A stretch of DNA of 39,448 nt from NCBI GenBank assembly GCA_013695595.1, contig JACDAE010000078.1, positions 1-39,448 on the forward strand, in the 5' to 3' direction. The position numbers and the translations under genes are program-made. Below the pieces are notes generated by a model that was given only the letters and a program-made list of their open reading frames with translations, had not been told where the DNA came from and did no database searches. The stretch is from Ktedonobacteraceae bacterium (GTDB lineage Bacteria; Chloroflexota; Ktedonobacteria; Ktedonobacterales; Ktedonobacteraceae). Positions 8,311 to 16,813 of this stretch are shown here, one piece after another; the stretch's first letter is position 1, and every line of letters starts with the position of its first letter.

Positions 8311-8805
8311 CTACACGTTATGTTCTTGAAACCGTGCTTTGATGCTGGAAAGTTGGCGGGCATGTTGCTGATCATGTTGAGGAAGGACATTCACAAATTG
8401 GTAAAATTTTATTGGTCCCCAGGCAGAATGCTGCGCTGGTCGCATCCAGGACTCCGCAGGAAGTGCGGAAAGATAGGCGAAAATCGCTTCACGTCGGGCC
8501 GCCATTCCAGCCAGGACAGATTCTAAAGAGACTGGTAGCTCTGCCTTGCGCGTCAATTGTGGAACTATTACACCCGTATCGGTAAGCAAAGGGTTATCTT
8601 CATTTTGTATCTGCTGCATCTGCTCCATTGCCACGCCATCGGCAATATAAAGATGATGAGCCAGTTGCAAAGGGGACCACTCTTCATCGGTAAACTGCTT
8701 CATTAGCTCTTCGTTGCTAAATTTTGCAAGCTGGCTCATGAATTCGATACGCGCCGATACGAGTTTGACGCGCACTTTTTCAAACGGATTTTCAACGATC
8801 GTCAT
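8311..8805 (-). CDS. DinB-family protein
   Basis: Four-helix DinB/YfiT-like protein of 164 aa. The putative metal-binding histidines are in QLAHHLYIADG (50-51) and near the C-terminus in QHDQQHARQL (about 145-149). Such proteins are often stress-induced or act as thiol-dependent transferases; the actual role is unknown. The start is the ATG at 8805, with GGGAGAG 6 nt upstream. A longer in-frame ATG at 8865 would lie inside the promoter repeat. The gene is driven by one or both promoter-like 47-bp repeats just upstream. Confidence 0.85.
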   Translation of the reverse strand: MTIVENPFEKVRVKLVSARIEFMSQLAKFSNEELMKQFTDEEWSPLQLAHHLYIADGVAMEQMQQIQNEDNPLLTDTGVIVPQLTRKAELPVSLESVLAGMAARREAIFAYLSALPAESWMRPAQHSAWGPIKFYQFVNVLPQHDQQHARQLSSIKARFQEHNV

Positions 8806-8818
8806 TGTATCTCTCCCA

Positions 8819-8865
8819 TACCCACACGGGATTATAAATGGCACCCCTACACCAGGTAAAACCAT
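8819..8865 (-). repeat. 47-bp direct repeat, copy 1, containing a promoter for the dinB-like gene
   Basis: Identical to the copy at 8874-8920. On the minus strand it carries TTTACC (8855-8860), an 18-bp spacer and a perfect TATAAT (8831-8836). The predicted transcript start near 8823 would leave a leader of about 18 nt with a ribosome site, which fits the dinB-like start at 8805 well. Confidence 0.8.
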
Positions 8866-8873
8866 TTATTGCG

Positions 8874-8920
8874 TACCCACACGGGATTATAAATGGCACC
8901 CCTACACCAGGTAAAACCAT
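8874..8920 (-). repeat. 47-bp direct repeat, copy 2, with a second identical promoter
   Basis: Perfect duplicate of 8819-8865, separated by 8 bp (repeat period 55 bp). It carries the same promoter-like boxes: TTTACC at 8910-8915 and TATAAT at 8886-8891. It lies between the end of parB and the dinB-like gene. It may be a tandem duplication of a regulated promoter or a copy of a dispersed intergenic repeat. Confidence 0.8.
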
Positions 8921-8941
8921 GCGATGAATATCGACAGAGCG

Positions 8942-9958
8942 TTACTCTTCTCGTTTTACTAGCCGACCATAAAGACTATCCAACTCATCCTGACTGTTAA
9001 AATGCAGAACGAGGGTTCCTTTCCCCTTTGGATTGCATTTCAAGTCCACTTTTACCATTAGAGCATCGCGAAAATGTGTCTCCAGTTCTGTCAACTCAGG
9101 TGCACGTTTTGGTGAAGCCGTGACTTGCTGTACTGCCATTTCGATGTCCTGTGACGCCTTGATCCTGGATGCCAGCTCTTCTGCCTGCCGCACATTGAGA
9201 TGCAATGTCACAACCTGATTCATCGCGGTTATCTGGTCCTCTTCCCGCGCAATCCCAACCAGGGCACGAGCATGACCCTCACTAAAATTTTCTGGTTGAT
9301 TGATCAGTGCATCACGGACTTTAGGGGCCAGTTGCAACAGGCGCAATGAATTGGTCACAGTAGTACGATCTTTTCCAACCTGTTTTGCCACCATCTCTTG
9401 CGTCAGGCCAAACTCCTGAATCAATGACTGGTATGCCAGTGCCTCTTCAATAGGGTTCAAGTCGGCGCGTTGAATATTCTCGATCAAGGCCATCTCAAGC
9501 ATCTGTTGAGGCGTCACATCTTTGATTACCACAGGCACTTTCGCCAGACCAGCCAGGCGAGCCGCCCGCCAGCGACGCTCACCTGCGATTATCTGATATT
9601 GAGCGGTGTGAGATACTTCCTCTTTCCCTGCATTGTAAGGCTGCGGCTCTTCTGCCAGCCATGAGGAACCAACGCTCTTCCCGGTATCTACTGGAGCACT
9701 ATTCAAACGCGTCACAATTATAGGCTGAATAAGGCCATGTTCTTTAATGGACGCACTGAGTTCTAGCAATTTGGGATCATCCTCACGAAATACTCTACGT
9801 GGTTGACGTGGATTGGGAATGATGCTCTCAAGTACCACCTCAGGCATTGCCTCCTTCAATTCAGTGGAAGCAGTTTGTGTCTGTGCAGCGAGCGTCTCAG
9901 AAGCACCAGAGAAAAGAGCATCCAGGCCACGTCCAAGGCCGGATTTTTGCTTAGCCAC
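8942..9958 (-). CDS. parB: ParB/Spo0J chromosome-partitioning protein
   Basis: CTP-dependent DNA clamp that binds parS and partners ParA and SMC in origin segregation, 338 aa. It has the N-terminal ParA-interaction motif [12 protein letters not shown] (7-18), the ParB/Srx core with [13 protein letters not shown] (126-138) and [16 protein letters not shown] (158-173), a central HTH ([24 protein letters not shown]) and a C-terminal dimerisation domain. A Pro/Ser-rich insertion (about 86-118) interrupts the core before GERR, longer than usual. The GTG start overlaps the end of parA by 8 nt and follows GGAGG by 9 nt, indicating translational coupling. No parS-like palindrome was seen nearby. Confidence 0.95.
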   Translation of the reverse strand: MAKQKSGLGRGLDALFSGASETLAAQTQTASTELKEAMPEVVLESIIPNPRQPRRVFREDDPKLLELSASIKEHGLIQPIIVTRLNSAPVDTGKSVGSSWLAEEPQPYNAGKEEVSHTAQYQIIAGERRWRAARLAGLAKVPVVIKDVTPQQMLEMALIENIQRADLNPIEEALAYQSLIQEFGLTQEMVAKQVGKDRTTVTNSLRLLQLAPKVRDALINQPENFSEGHARALVGIAREEDQITAMNQVVTLHLNVRQAEELASRIKASQDIEMAVQQVTASPKRAPELTELETHFRDALMVKVDLKCNPKGKGTLVLHFNSQDELDSLYGRLVKREE

Positions 9959-10721
9959 GAGCCATTACCTCCTCGGCCAGCGCACGGTAGGCCAGAGCTC
10001 CAGGAGAAGTAGGATCATAATCCAAAATAGCCTGCCCAAAACTGGGGGCCTCACTTAAACGTACATTACGATTGATAATAGTCTGAAAAGCTTCCTCTGG
10101 AAAATGGTTACGCACCTCGCGCACGATATCTCCCGCCAGGCGTGTACGCGGATCGTACATCGTCAGCACCACACCCACTATATACAGAGCAGGATTGAGC
10201 TTATTTTTGACTAGATTAAACGTATTCAACAATTGAGTTAACCCTTCCAGGGCCAGATATTCGCATTGTATAGGTATCAGCAAACCATCAGCCGCAACAA
10301 GAGCATTGATGGTAAGCAGACCAAGCGAGGGAGGGCAATCTATAATAATATAATCACAACGGTTACGAATCGGTTCTAATATCTGACGTAAACGGTACTC
10401 ACGAGCCAATGTCCCAACCAGTTCAATCTCCGCTGCCGCCAGATCTACCGTACATGGAGCAACCACTAATTCACGTCTGGGAGAGGGCACAATCGCATCA
10501 AATATTGTGAGGTTTTCCTGGTCCTGTATAAGAAGATCGTAAATTGTACACGGACGCTTATTCTTAAGAACGCCGATACCACTGGAGGTATTTGCCTGGG
10601 GATCCATATCGACCAGCAACACCTTGCGCCCTGCCGCTGCAAGATAGGTAGCAAGGTTGATAGCCGTTGTCGTTTTCCCTACCCCCCCCTTCTGATTGGC
10701 AATCGCATAGACTTTTGACAC
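9951..10721 (-). CDS. parA: ParA/Soj chromosome-partitioning ATPase
   Basis: Walker-type ATPase of the ParA/Soj family, 256 aa. The deviant Walker [11 protein letters not shown] is at 11-20 (signature lysine followed by the P-loop lysine). Walker A' is [14 protein letters not shown] (38-51), and Walker B is [17 protein letters not shown] near 124-140. It forms an operon with parB. The start is a GTG (10721) with a purine-rich but distant ribosome site (GGAAAGG). A promoter-like pair of boxes and a cluster of AGCAAG/CTTGCT half-sites lie 65-115 bp upstream. Confidence 0.95.
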   Translation of the reverse strand: MSKVYAIANQKGGVGKTTTAINLATYLAAAGRKVLLVDMDPQANTSSGIGVLKNKRPCTIYDLLIQDQENLTIFDAIVPSPRRELVVAPCTVDLAAAEIELVGTLAREYRLRQILEPIRNRCDYIIIDCPPSLGLLTINALVAADGLLIPIQCEYLALEGLTQLLNTFNLVKNKLNPALYIVGVVLTMYDPRTRLAGDIVREVRNHFPEEAFQTIINRNVRLSEAPSFGQAILDYDPTSPGALAYRALAEEVMARG

Positions 10722-10792
10722 AGACCGCTACCGTACCTTTCCTCTGCCATGGCAAAAAAGACAACGCGAAACGTTGTACACACTGTAGAGAC

Positions 10793-10821
10793 ATTGTAGC
10801 AAATGTACTTGCTATAAGCAA
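10793..10821 (-). promoter_or_regulatory. Likely parAB promoter
   Basis: On the minus strand, TTGCTT (10816-10821) and TACAAT (10793-10798) are separated by 17 bp, giving a leader of about 65 nt to the parA GTG. The -35 box is part of a palindrome, so the promoter is a good candidate for regulation by a protein bound there. Confidence 0.55.
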
Positions 10822-10835
10822 GAAATTTCTTGCTT
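10808..10835. promoter_or_regulatory. Overlapping palindromes upstream of parAB
   Basis: CTTGCT-ATA-AGCAAG (10808-10822) overlaps a perfect 20-bp palindrome, AAGCAAGAAATTTCTTGCTT (10816-10835). Together they give three copies of the same half-site (10808-10813, 10817-10822, 10829-10834). They cover the -35 of the putative parAB promoter and end 3 bp before the stop of the neighbouring membrane-protein gene. They could be an operator, or alternatively a transcription terminator for that gene. Confidence 0.55.
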
Positions 10836-10838
10836 GTG

Positions 10839-11345
10839 CTATAACGTCACGCGATTACCGCCCGCTGGCATAGTGAAACGTAAAAATCCTCCCATCGCTA
10901 GACGCGTACAGATCACAGCTAGCGTGTACAATGCAAATAATAACGCACCCGTCCTTAACTCATAAACGCCCAGATCGAGCAACGCCAGATGATTACGCCC
11001 GGCAGTAAACAGGCGAGCAAGGGCTGGCCCCTGAGGCGCACTAAAACTACCAACCGCCATGCCAAACACAAGCGTGATCACTATATCAATACCAAAACAG
11101 ATCGCCGCCAGACGTGGCCCTAGCAGCCAGAAACGCCTGCTTAGACGTTCGCGCTTTGTCGATGTCATACGCCGCGTAGCCCAGACGGGGGCAATGAGAT
11201 ATTGCAACAGAAGGAACAATAGAGGAACAGCTACATACGTCCAATCAGGAAAAATAATTGGATTCATCAATGCACCAAGACGACCAAGCGTGTAGAGAAT
11301 AACACCCTCTAGCACGCCACGCCGATAACTGACTTTATTAAACAT
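10839..11345 (-). CDS. Conserved-type membrane protein of unknown function
   Basis: 168-aa protein with about four predicted membrane segments: around FPDWTYVAVPLLFLLLQYLIAPV, LAAICFGIDIVITLVFGMAVGS, the weaker LALLDLGVYELRTGAL, and ALLFALYTLAVICTRLAMGG. A basic loop (RRMTSTKRERLSRRF) between the first two helices suggests a cytoplasmic side. I do not recognise the family. It lies downstream of the FmdB-like gene on the same strand and ends just before the parAB promoter region. The ATG start has only a weak ribosome site. Confidence 0.6.
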   Translation of the reverse strand: MFNKVSYRRGVLEGVILYTLGRLGALMNPIIFPDWTYVAVPLLFLLLQYLIAPVWATRRMTSTKRERLSRRFWLLGPRLAAICFGIDIVITLVFGMAVGSFSAPQGPALARLFTAGRNHLALLDLGVYELRTGALLFALYTLAVICTRLAMGGFLRFTMPAGGNRVTL

Positions 11346-11393
11346 AATAACTGATTTCCGTTTCGGATTATGGAAGGTGAAGCGATGCTATGC

Positions 11394-11627
11394 CTAGTGG
11401 CAGCCACACCCGCCGCCACCACACCCACAATTTCCCATGGCTGGCTGAACATCATCGTACGAACTGTCCTCACTTCCACCACCACGTTGCGCGGCGAATA
11501 CTGAGAGCAGGCGACGCACTTTTTCACCCCGGCATTTCGCACAAACCACGTCGTCAGCAAGTTTGTGACTGACCAGCATCTCAAATTTTGATTGGCAGTC
11601 TGAGCAATAGTACTCGTACATTGGCAT
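11394..11627 (-). CDS. FmdB-family zinc-ribbon protein
   Basis: Small 77-aa zinc ribbon. It begins MPMYEYYCSDCQSKFEML, the usual opening of FmdB/CxxC_CXXC_SSSS proteins, with Cys pairs at 8/11 and 29/32. The tail is rich in Gly and Cys (GNCGCGGGGCGCH) and could bind another metal. The family is found widely as a putative regulator or zinc-binding accessory protein; exact function unknown. AGGAGGTACCTTTCG-type sequence just before the ATG gives a good ribosome site. Confidence 0.85.
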   Translation of the reverse strand: MPMYEYYCSDCQSKFEMLVSHKLADDVVCAKCRGEKVRRLLSVFAAQRGGGSEDSSYDDVQPAMGNCGCGGGGCGCH

Positions 11628-11829
11628 CGAAAGGTACCTCCTGTTATAGAGAACGCGTATCTAATCATAGATATTGTAGTGGGTCGAGGTGAGAGTCGTC
11701 AAGCTATAAAGAATTTAGAGATGCTGAAATATTACAATTATCTTCCTACTACAGAGAGTGCTTCTACAACAGCTTATTGCATGTTTCTCTCACTATCAAT
11801 AATAACACTTACTACGCAAAAATAAAAGG

Positions 11830-13011
11830 CTAGACATGTTGCGTCCCAGAGCTGATCTTTTTCACTAGCCCACTCAATAGTGCAATTCTTACTGGCAACG
11901 AATCCAACTCCACATACTCATCTGGATTATGTGCCAATCCACCACCGGCTCCCAGGCCATCGATTGTGGGCACACCCAGCGGCGCAGTATTATTAGCATC
12001 AGAAGCGCCACCACTCGCCAGATCCTTTATCTCCAATCCCAGTTCTTTGCCAGCTTCCTGGGCAGCTCGCACTAACGGTGCATTTTGCTCCGAGCGCTCA
12101 AATGGCAAACAACGCATATCGCCAGTTAACGTAATCTGTGTGCCATCCATTATTTTGCGTGAAGCCACTCTCCGCATTGCCTCCTCAATCGCCTGGATGC
12201 CCGCCATACTGCTGGCACGCACGTCCATTTCCAGATAAGCGGCATCGGGAATTACATTGCTGCGCTCACCTCCACGTATTACCGTTACTGAGAGCGAGGT
12301 GCCGGGGATAGTCCCCTGTAGCGCCTGCATCCTCTGGACCTGATAGGAGAGTTCGAGAATCGCGTTAATACCCTTCTGAGGCTCAACGCCAGCATGTGCC
12401 GAGCGTCCACGGACTTCGACGCGGTATAGTCCCGAACTTCGCCGCGAGGAGACAACCTGATTCGTTAAACGTCCTGGCTCTAATACAATCACTGCGTCAG
12501 ATTGGCGTCCCAGTTCTTGAATGAGCGCCTTGCTGGCAGGAGAGCCTATCTCTTCATCACTATTAAGCAAAAAAGTCACGCTTTTGTAGTTCGCTTCTCC
12601 ACCCAAAATAAGCTGGTGAACGCCGTACATACCAATCAAGACGCCCGATTTCATATCAAGCACGCCGGGACCTTTTGCGACACGCATGCCATCCTGCTCT
12701 TCGATAGAGAATGGACGCCGCTCAACTTCACCATCGGGAAAGACCGTATCCATATGCCCGATCAGCAAAATACGCGCTCCATCGGGCGCATTTCCCTGAT
12801 GGGTAGCGACAAGATGATTGCCGTATTCTTGCTGCACATCAAAATAGGTTGAGAAGCCAAAACTATGAAAACGCTCCTGCAAATATCTTCCCACATGGTC
12901 CACGCCGATCTTATTGTAGGTGCCCGAATCAATATTCACGACGGCCTTCACGTCGGCAAGATATGGTTCCATAATCTGCTCGGCTCGTTCTACAAGATAA
13001 TGTTTCTGCAC
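11830..13011 (-). CDS. M20-family metallopeptidase (carboxypeptidase G2-like)
   Basis: Zinc-dependent exopeptidase or amidohydrolase of the M20A/ArgE-CPG2 type, 393 aa. Metal-site motifs are HMDTVFPDG (about 84-92), the catalytic DEEIGS near 152 and the final ligand His in GGGLAHNPDEY. The lid domain carries GRSAHAGVEP. No signal peptide is visible, so it should be cytoplasmic. Its GTG start (13011) touches the stop of the upstream CoA-transferase-family gene (TAAGTG), so the two are almost certainly co-translated. Substrate is unknown; N-acyl or N-formyl amino acids and folate-like glutamates are family examples. Confidence 0.88.
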   Translation of the reverse strand: MQKHYLVERAEQIMEPYLADVKAVVNIDSGTYNKIGVDHVGRYLQERFHSFGFSTYFDVQQEYGNHLVATHQGNAPDGARILLIGHMDTVFPDGEVERRPFSIEEQDGMRVAKGPGVLDMKSGVLIGMYGVHQLILGGEANYKSVTFLLNSDEEIGSPASKALIQELGRQSDAVIVLEPGRLTNQVVSSRRSSGLYRVEVRGRSAHAGVEPQKGINAILELSYQVQRMQALQGTIPGTSLSVTVIRGGERSNVIPDAAYLEMDVRASSMAGIQAIEEAMRRVASRKIMDGTQITLTGDMRCLPFERSEQNAPLVRAAQEAGKELGLEIKDLASGGASDANNTAPLGVPTIDGLGAGGGLAHNPDEYVELDSLPVRIALLSGLVKKISSGTQHV

Positions 13012-14193
13012 TTAAATAATCCTCTCTTCCCGAAATTGAGTAATCTCAGCCTCACTATAACCAATGTCCCGCAATATTTCTTCCGTGTGTTGGCCCAGGC
13101 GAGGAGGGGCATAGCGCTGCTCAACCTTCACATCCGAAATACGTGGAAAGCTTGTCAACGATTCAAATGGCTCACCATCTATATCTCCAGTAACACTCAC
13201 ATTCTTCGCCTGTGCCTGAGGATCCTGCAATGCCTCACCAATATCATAGACAGGGCCGACACACGCATCTATCTCAGCAAGCTCAGTTACCCATTCGTCA
13301 CGAGTGCGCGTTTTAAAGATTGCCTTCAGTATATCTCTTGCTTCGCTACTCTCTGCTGATCCAACTGGCGTGTGAAAGGGAAGCAATTCAAGATGTCCAA
13401 TACGCGTACAGAATGTTTGCCAGAATTTTGGCTCCAGGGCCGCCAGGGTTATATGTTTACCATCTCGCGTCTCATAAATGTTATAGCAAGGTAGTCCCCC
13501 ATCGAGCGTGGACTGACCAGGTTTTGGCACCTTACCCTTATTGAGATACGTAGTAGCGCTCAGCGAGAGCAACGATAGTAGCCCTTCGGTCATTGAAGCA
13601 TCAATCTTGCGCCCTTCTCCCGTTTGCGCACGGCCGACAAGAGCCGTCAAAATACCGATCACAGCCATTTGTCCACCACCAGCCAGATCACCGAACTGCG
13701 TGGGAGGCATGACAGGTTCGCCATGGATGCTTCGATTATAATGCAGTAAACCTGCGTAGCCTGCATAATTTAAATCATGCCCGGCCCGTTGCTGATATGG
13801 TCCATCTTGCCCATAACCACTGATTGCACAATAGATGATCCCTCTATTCTGTTTTTTGAGCTGTTCATATCCCAATCCTAGACGCTCAAGCACGCCCGGT
13901 CGAAAGCTTTCTAGAACAACATCAGCCTTGTCTACCATACGTAAAAATATCTCGCGTCCACGCTCAGTTTTTAGATTCAAGGTTATGCTACGTTTGTTGC
14001 GATTAAGCGCAAGAAAATAGAGTCCCATTCCCCCAGGACCAGATGGCTGCATCGAACGACTATAATCGCCGTTCCCAGGCTCCTCTATTTTGATAACATC
14101 AGCTCCAAAATCTGCCATCATCTGCGATGCATATGCACCTGGCACCAGGCGAGATATGTCAAGAATACGTATGCCGTTGAGAGGTAAATCCAT
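13012..14193 (-). CDS. CaiB/BaiF-superfamily protein, likely alpha-methylacyl-CoA racemase
   Basis: Family III CoA-transferase fold, about 393 aa. The sequence carries the three catalytic landmarks of alpha-methylacyl-CoA racemase: AGHDLNYAG (His about 139), GDLAGGG (Asp about 169) and ALEPKFW (Glu about 253). I therefore favour racemisation of 2-methylacyl-CoA over CoA transfer. N-terminal LDISRLVPGAYASQMMADFGADVIKIE is the shared superfamily signature. The start at 14193 follows AGGGGG by 6 nt; a longer in-frame start at 14277 would overlap the divergent transporter gene. Co-transcribed with the M20 peptidase. Confidence 0.85.
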   Translation of the reverse strand: MDLPLNGIRILDISRLVPGAYASQMMADFGADVIKIEEPGNGDYSRSMQPSGPGGMGLYFLALNRNKRSITLNLKTERGREIFLRMVDKADVVLESFRPGVLERLGLGYEQLKKQNRGIIYCAISGYGQDGPYQQRAGHDLNYAGYAGLLHYNRSIHGEPVMPPTQFGDLAGGGQMAVIGILTALVGRAQTGEGRKIDASMTEGLLSLLSLSATTYLNKGKVPKPGQSTLDGGLPCYNIYETRDGKHITLAALEPKFWQTFCTRIGHLELLPFHTPVGSAESSEARDILKAIFKTRTRDEWVTELAEIDACVGPVYDIGEALQDPQAQAKNVSVTGDIDGEPFESLTSFPRISDVKVEQRYAPPRLGQHTEEILRDIGYSEAEITQFREERII

Positions 14194-14261
14194 GTGCATC
14201 CCCCTGTGTGCTAAAATGTAGACAAAGGCAACACTGGCTGTAGCGTAGCAGGGAGGGGTAT

Positions 14262-15131
14262 ATGTTGTCAACGTCACGTCAAGTGGCGAATGATATATTC
14301 AAAAGTAATGGTGTAGTTTCAGACCAGCAGGGGATTTTGCTCGTGACATTTCCGCATATGTTGATACTTTTTCTCTTAGCCATTGTGGGAGGAACACTCA
14401 ACTCCGTTGCCGGAGGTGGGAGCTTTTTCACTTTTCCGGCGCTCATATTTGTTGGCATTCCAGCTATTCCAGCCAATGCAAGCAATACGGTAGCACTCTG
14501 GCCCGGTTCGGTTGCAAGCATGTGGGCATATCGTCAGGAGCTTGCGCAACAGAAGCGAAGTTTCCTGATCTTGATGGTTGGCACAAGTATCATCGGCGGT
14601 ATTATTGGCGCTCAACTTCTATTGCATACACCAGCATCAATCTTTCAGAGCTTAATCCCCTATCTTTTGTTGCTTGCCACCCTGCTCTTTGCACTTAGTG
14701 GACCTATTACAACCCGACTACGGATGCGTAACGTGGGCAAAGCACGTCTCACTCCCCATGTGCTTATTACGGTTGCGCTGGCACAATTGGTTATTGCTAC
14801 CTATGGCGGCTATTTTGGTGGGGGCATCGGCATTCTCATGCTGGCGACACTATCGATGATGGGTATGGAAGATATTCACGTCATGAATGGCCTGAAGACG
14901 GCACTTGCATCATGCATCAACGGGGTAGCTGTTGTCATCTTCATTCTTGCCAATGCTGTCGTGTGGCCTGAAACAATTTTGATGATCGTCGGTGCAGTAA
15001 TTGGAGGTTACGGAGGTGCCTACTACACGCGTAAAGTCAACCCCAGACTGGTACGTGGCTTTGTGATTATTGTTGGTTTTGTGATGAGTGCGTACTTCTT
15101 TATCAATATCTATATTGTCCACCACCCATAA
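14262..15131 (+). CDS. TSUP (TauE/SafE) family transporter
   Basis: Membrane permease of the sulfite exporter TauE/SafE family, 289 aa with about eight hydrophobic segments. The family signature is plain: GGTLNSVAGGGSFFTFPALIFVG near 46-68 and the internal repeat YGGYFGGGIGILMLATLSMMG near 187-207. Substrates in the family are organosulfonates, sulfite or other small anions; here unknown. GGGAGGGG 4-5 nt before the ATG at 14262 supports the start. It is divergent from the racemase-like gene with only 68 bp between them. Confidence 0.88.
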   Translation: MLSTSRQVANDIFKSNGVVSDQQGILLVTFPHMLILFLLAIVGGTLNSVAGGGSFFTFPALIFVGIPAIPANASNTVALWPGSVASMWAYRQELAQQKRSFLILMVGTSIIGGIIGAQLLLHTPASIFQSLIPYLLLLATLLFALSGPITTRLRMRNVGKARLTPHVLITVALAQLVIATYGGYFGGGIGILMLATLSMMGMEDIHVMNGLKTALASCINGVAVVIFILANAVVWPETILMIVGAVIGGYGGAYYTRKVNPRLVRGFVIIVGFVMSAYFFINIYIVHHP

Positions 15132-15196
15132 TGGAGGCTACATATATATCCTGATACTCTATTCAAGAACGATTAACCATACTTATGCGTGTAACT

Positions 15197-15212
15197 TTTA
15201 TGTACACATAAA
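15197..15212. promoter_or_regulatory. Palindrome upstream of the MFS exporter
   Basis: TTTATGT-AC-ACATAAA is a perfect dyad with 7-bp arms and a 2-bp centre, 35 bp upstream of the MFS start. Its position and size fit a TetR- or MarR-type operator, but no regulator gene is adjacent, so the role is a guess. Confidence 0.35.
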
Positions 15213-15247
15213 GAAGTGCTTGCAAAAGTATCGTTCTACCTTAGAAG

Positions 15248-16786
15248 ATGGATACAATTATGAAACAACAAGAAACTGAACCCACAAAGTTTAATAATAC
15301 CTCTGATACACAAAATATATCGAATACAGCCCACTCTGAGAAAAAGCCCGCAGATACCAGTGAGCATGCAGGCAAATGGGCGGTGCTCGCAGTTGTGGCC
15401 ATTGGCGTCTTTATGGCAACTCTGGATTCATCGATTGTGAATATCAGTCTTCCAGCAATCGCCGCCTATTTTGGTACTCCTCTTAATGGAGCTATCTCCT
15501 GGGTCATTATTGGCTACCTGGTCGCTACGGCTGCTATCCTGCTAACAGCGGGACGGCTATCTGATATGATCGGGCGCAAAGCGGTCTGGCTCACCGGCCT
15601 CATTCTTTTTACTGGTAGTTCGGCGCTCTGTGGCCTGGCTCCCTCTCTTGTATTCTTGATTGCTGCGCGTGCTTTACAAGGACTGGGTGGAGCTCTTCTT
15701 ATGGCGGTAAGCCCTGCAATACTCACATCAGCCTTTCCCTCTAATGAACGAGGACGTGCTCTGGGGCTGAATGCCGTTATTGTTGCTCTTGGTGTGAGTG
15801 TCGGTCCTACGCTTGGTGGCTTCATCACAGCTTATTTTTCCTGGCGCTGGATATTTTATGTCAATGTTCCTCTGGGCATCATCGGTCTTATCTTAACATT
15901 GCGCGTCCTCACCGAGCGTTTGCATCGTAACCCTGGCCGCTTTGATCCTCTGGGTGCCATCCTGCTGGCTATCGGCCTGGCTGGGATCACTGCTGGTTTA
16001 TCATTTGGACAGGAGTTGGGATGGAATTCGCCGCTGCTTATCGCTCTGCTCGTCGTTGGGGTACTTGCCCTGATAATATTGCCTTTTGTTGAACAACGTG
16101 TACCTAACCCGATTATTGTTCTCTCGCTGCTGCGGCGACGTGTTTTTCTTTCGGCCAATCTGAGCCTGATTTTGAGCTTTCTGGCCCTTTTTGCGGTCAG
16201 TTTCATGATGCCTTTTTACTTTGAACAGCTACGTCATTTCCCCACTGAGGAAGCAGGTCTATTACTGACACCTTTACCTATTACATTGGCTATTGTCGCA
16301 CCATTCAGTGGTTCACTTGCTGATCGTATCGGCTCCCGCTGGCTTGCTTCCGGGGGACTGGCAATATCCTGCATAGGGCTGGTCTTTATCAGCCAACTGA
16401 ACGCGCAAAGCTCCATTCTTGATATCGTCTGGCGTCTGGTCTTGATTGGCCTGGGTCAGGCATTGTTCCAATCTCCCAATAACAGTGCTCTGCTCGGATC
16501 AGCTCCACGGGATCTGCAAGGGAGTGCTTCTGGTTTCCTTGGCACAGGTCGTGTTATGGGACAAAGTCTTAGCGTTGCTCTTTCAGGAGCCATCTTTGCA
16601 GGGCTGGGCGGTTCTGCCGCCGGTGCATTGCTGACTACACATCCTGACGCTGCTCAAATCAGTTCATTACAACAAACATTTGTTTATGGTTTTCATGTTA
16701 CATTTATTGTCTGTGCAGCTATTGCGGCCATCGGAGTGTTTACGTCATTGGTTAGAGGCAAAGAGGAAAAGAAGAAACAGGTGTAG
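15248..16786 (+). CDS. MFS drug-efflux transporter, DHA2 (EmrB/QacA) type
   Basis: Proton-driven multidrug exporter of the 14-helix DHA2 family, 512 aa. After a polar N-terminus (about 45 residues) come FMATLDSSIVNISLPAIAAYF (motif D1), the loop GRLSDMIGRKAVW (motif A) and GGALLMAVSPAILTSAFPSNERGRALGLNAVIVALGVSVGPTLGG (motifs B and C, the antiporter signature). The C-terminus is basic. Two possible starts exist, ATG at 15248 and ATG at 15260, neither with a strong ribosome site. Substrates cannot be read from sequence. Confidence 0.92.
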   Translation: MDTIMKQQETEPTKFNNTSDTQNISNTAHSEKKPADTSEHAGKWAVLAVVAIGVFMATLDSSIVNISLPAIAAYFGTPLNGAISWVIIGYLVATAAILLTAGRLSDMIGRKAVWLTGLILFTGSSALCGLAPSLVFLIAARALQGLGGALLMAVSPAILTSAFPSNERGRALGLNAVIVALGVSVGPTLGGFITAYFSWRWIFYVNVPLGIIGLILTLRVLTERLHRNPGRFDPLGAILLAIGLAGITAGLSFGQELGWNSPLLIALLVVGVLALIILPFVEQRVPNPIIVLSLLRRRVFLSANLSLILSFLALFAVSFMMPFYFEQLRHFPTEEAGLLLTPLPITLAIVAPFSGSLADRIGSRWLASGGLAISCIGLVFISQLNAQSSILDIVWRLVLIGLGQALFQSPNNSALLGSAPRDLQGSASGFLGTGRVMGQSLSVALSGAIFAGLGGSAAGALLTTHPDAAQISSLQQTFVYGFHVTFIVCAAIAAIGVFTSLVRGKEEKKKQV

Positions 16787-16813
16787 AGGTACTGCTTCTT
16801 TTGCATCCAAAGA

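Noticed and set aside
8819-8920. CRISPR array
   Set aside because: Only two repeat units of 47 bp with an 8-bp gap, no spacers of CRISPR size and no cas genes.
8942-10838. parS site or replication origin beside parAB
   Set aside because: No TGTTTCACGTGAAACA-like sequence and no cluster of TTATCCACA boxes was seen; the palindromes found have a different sequence.
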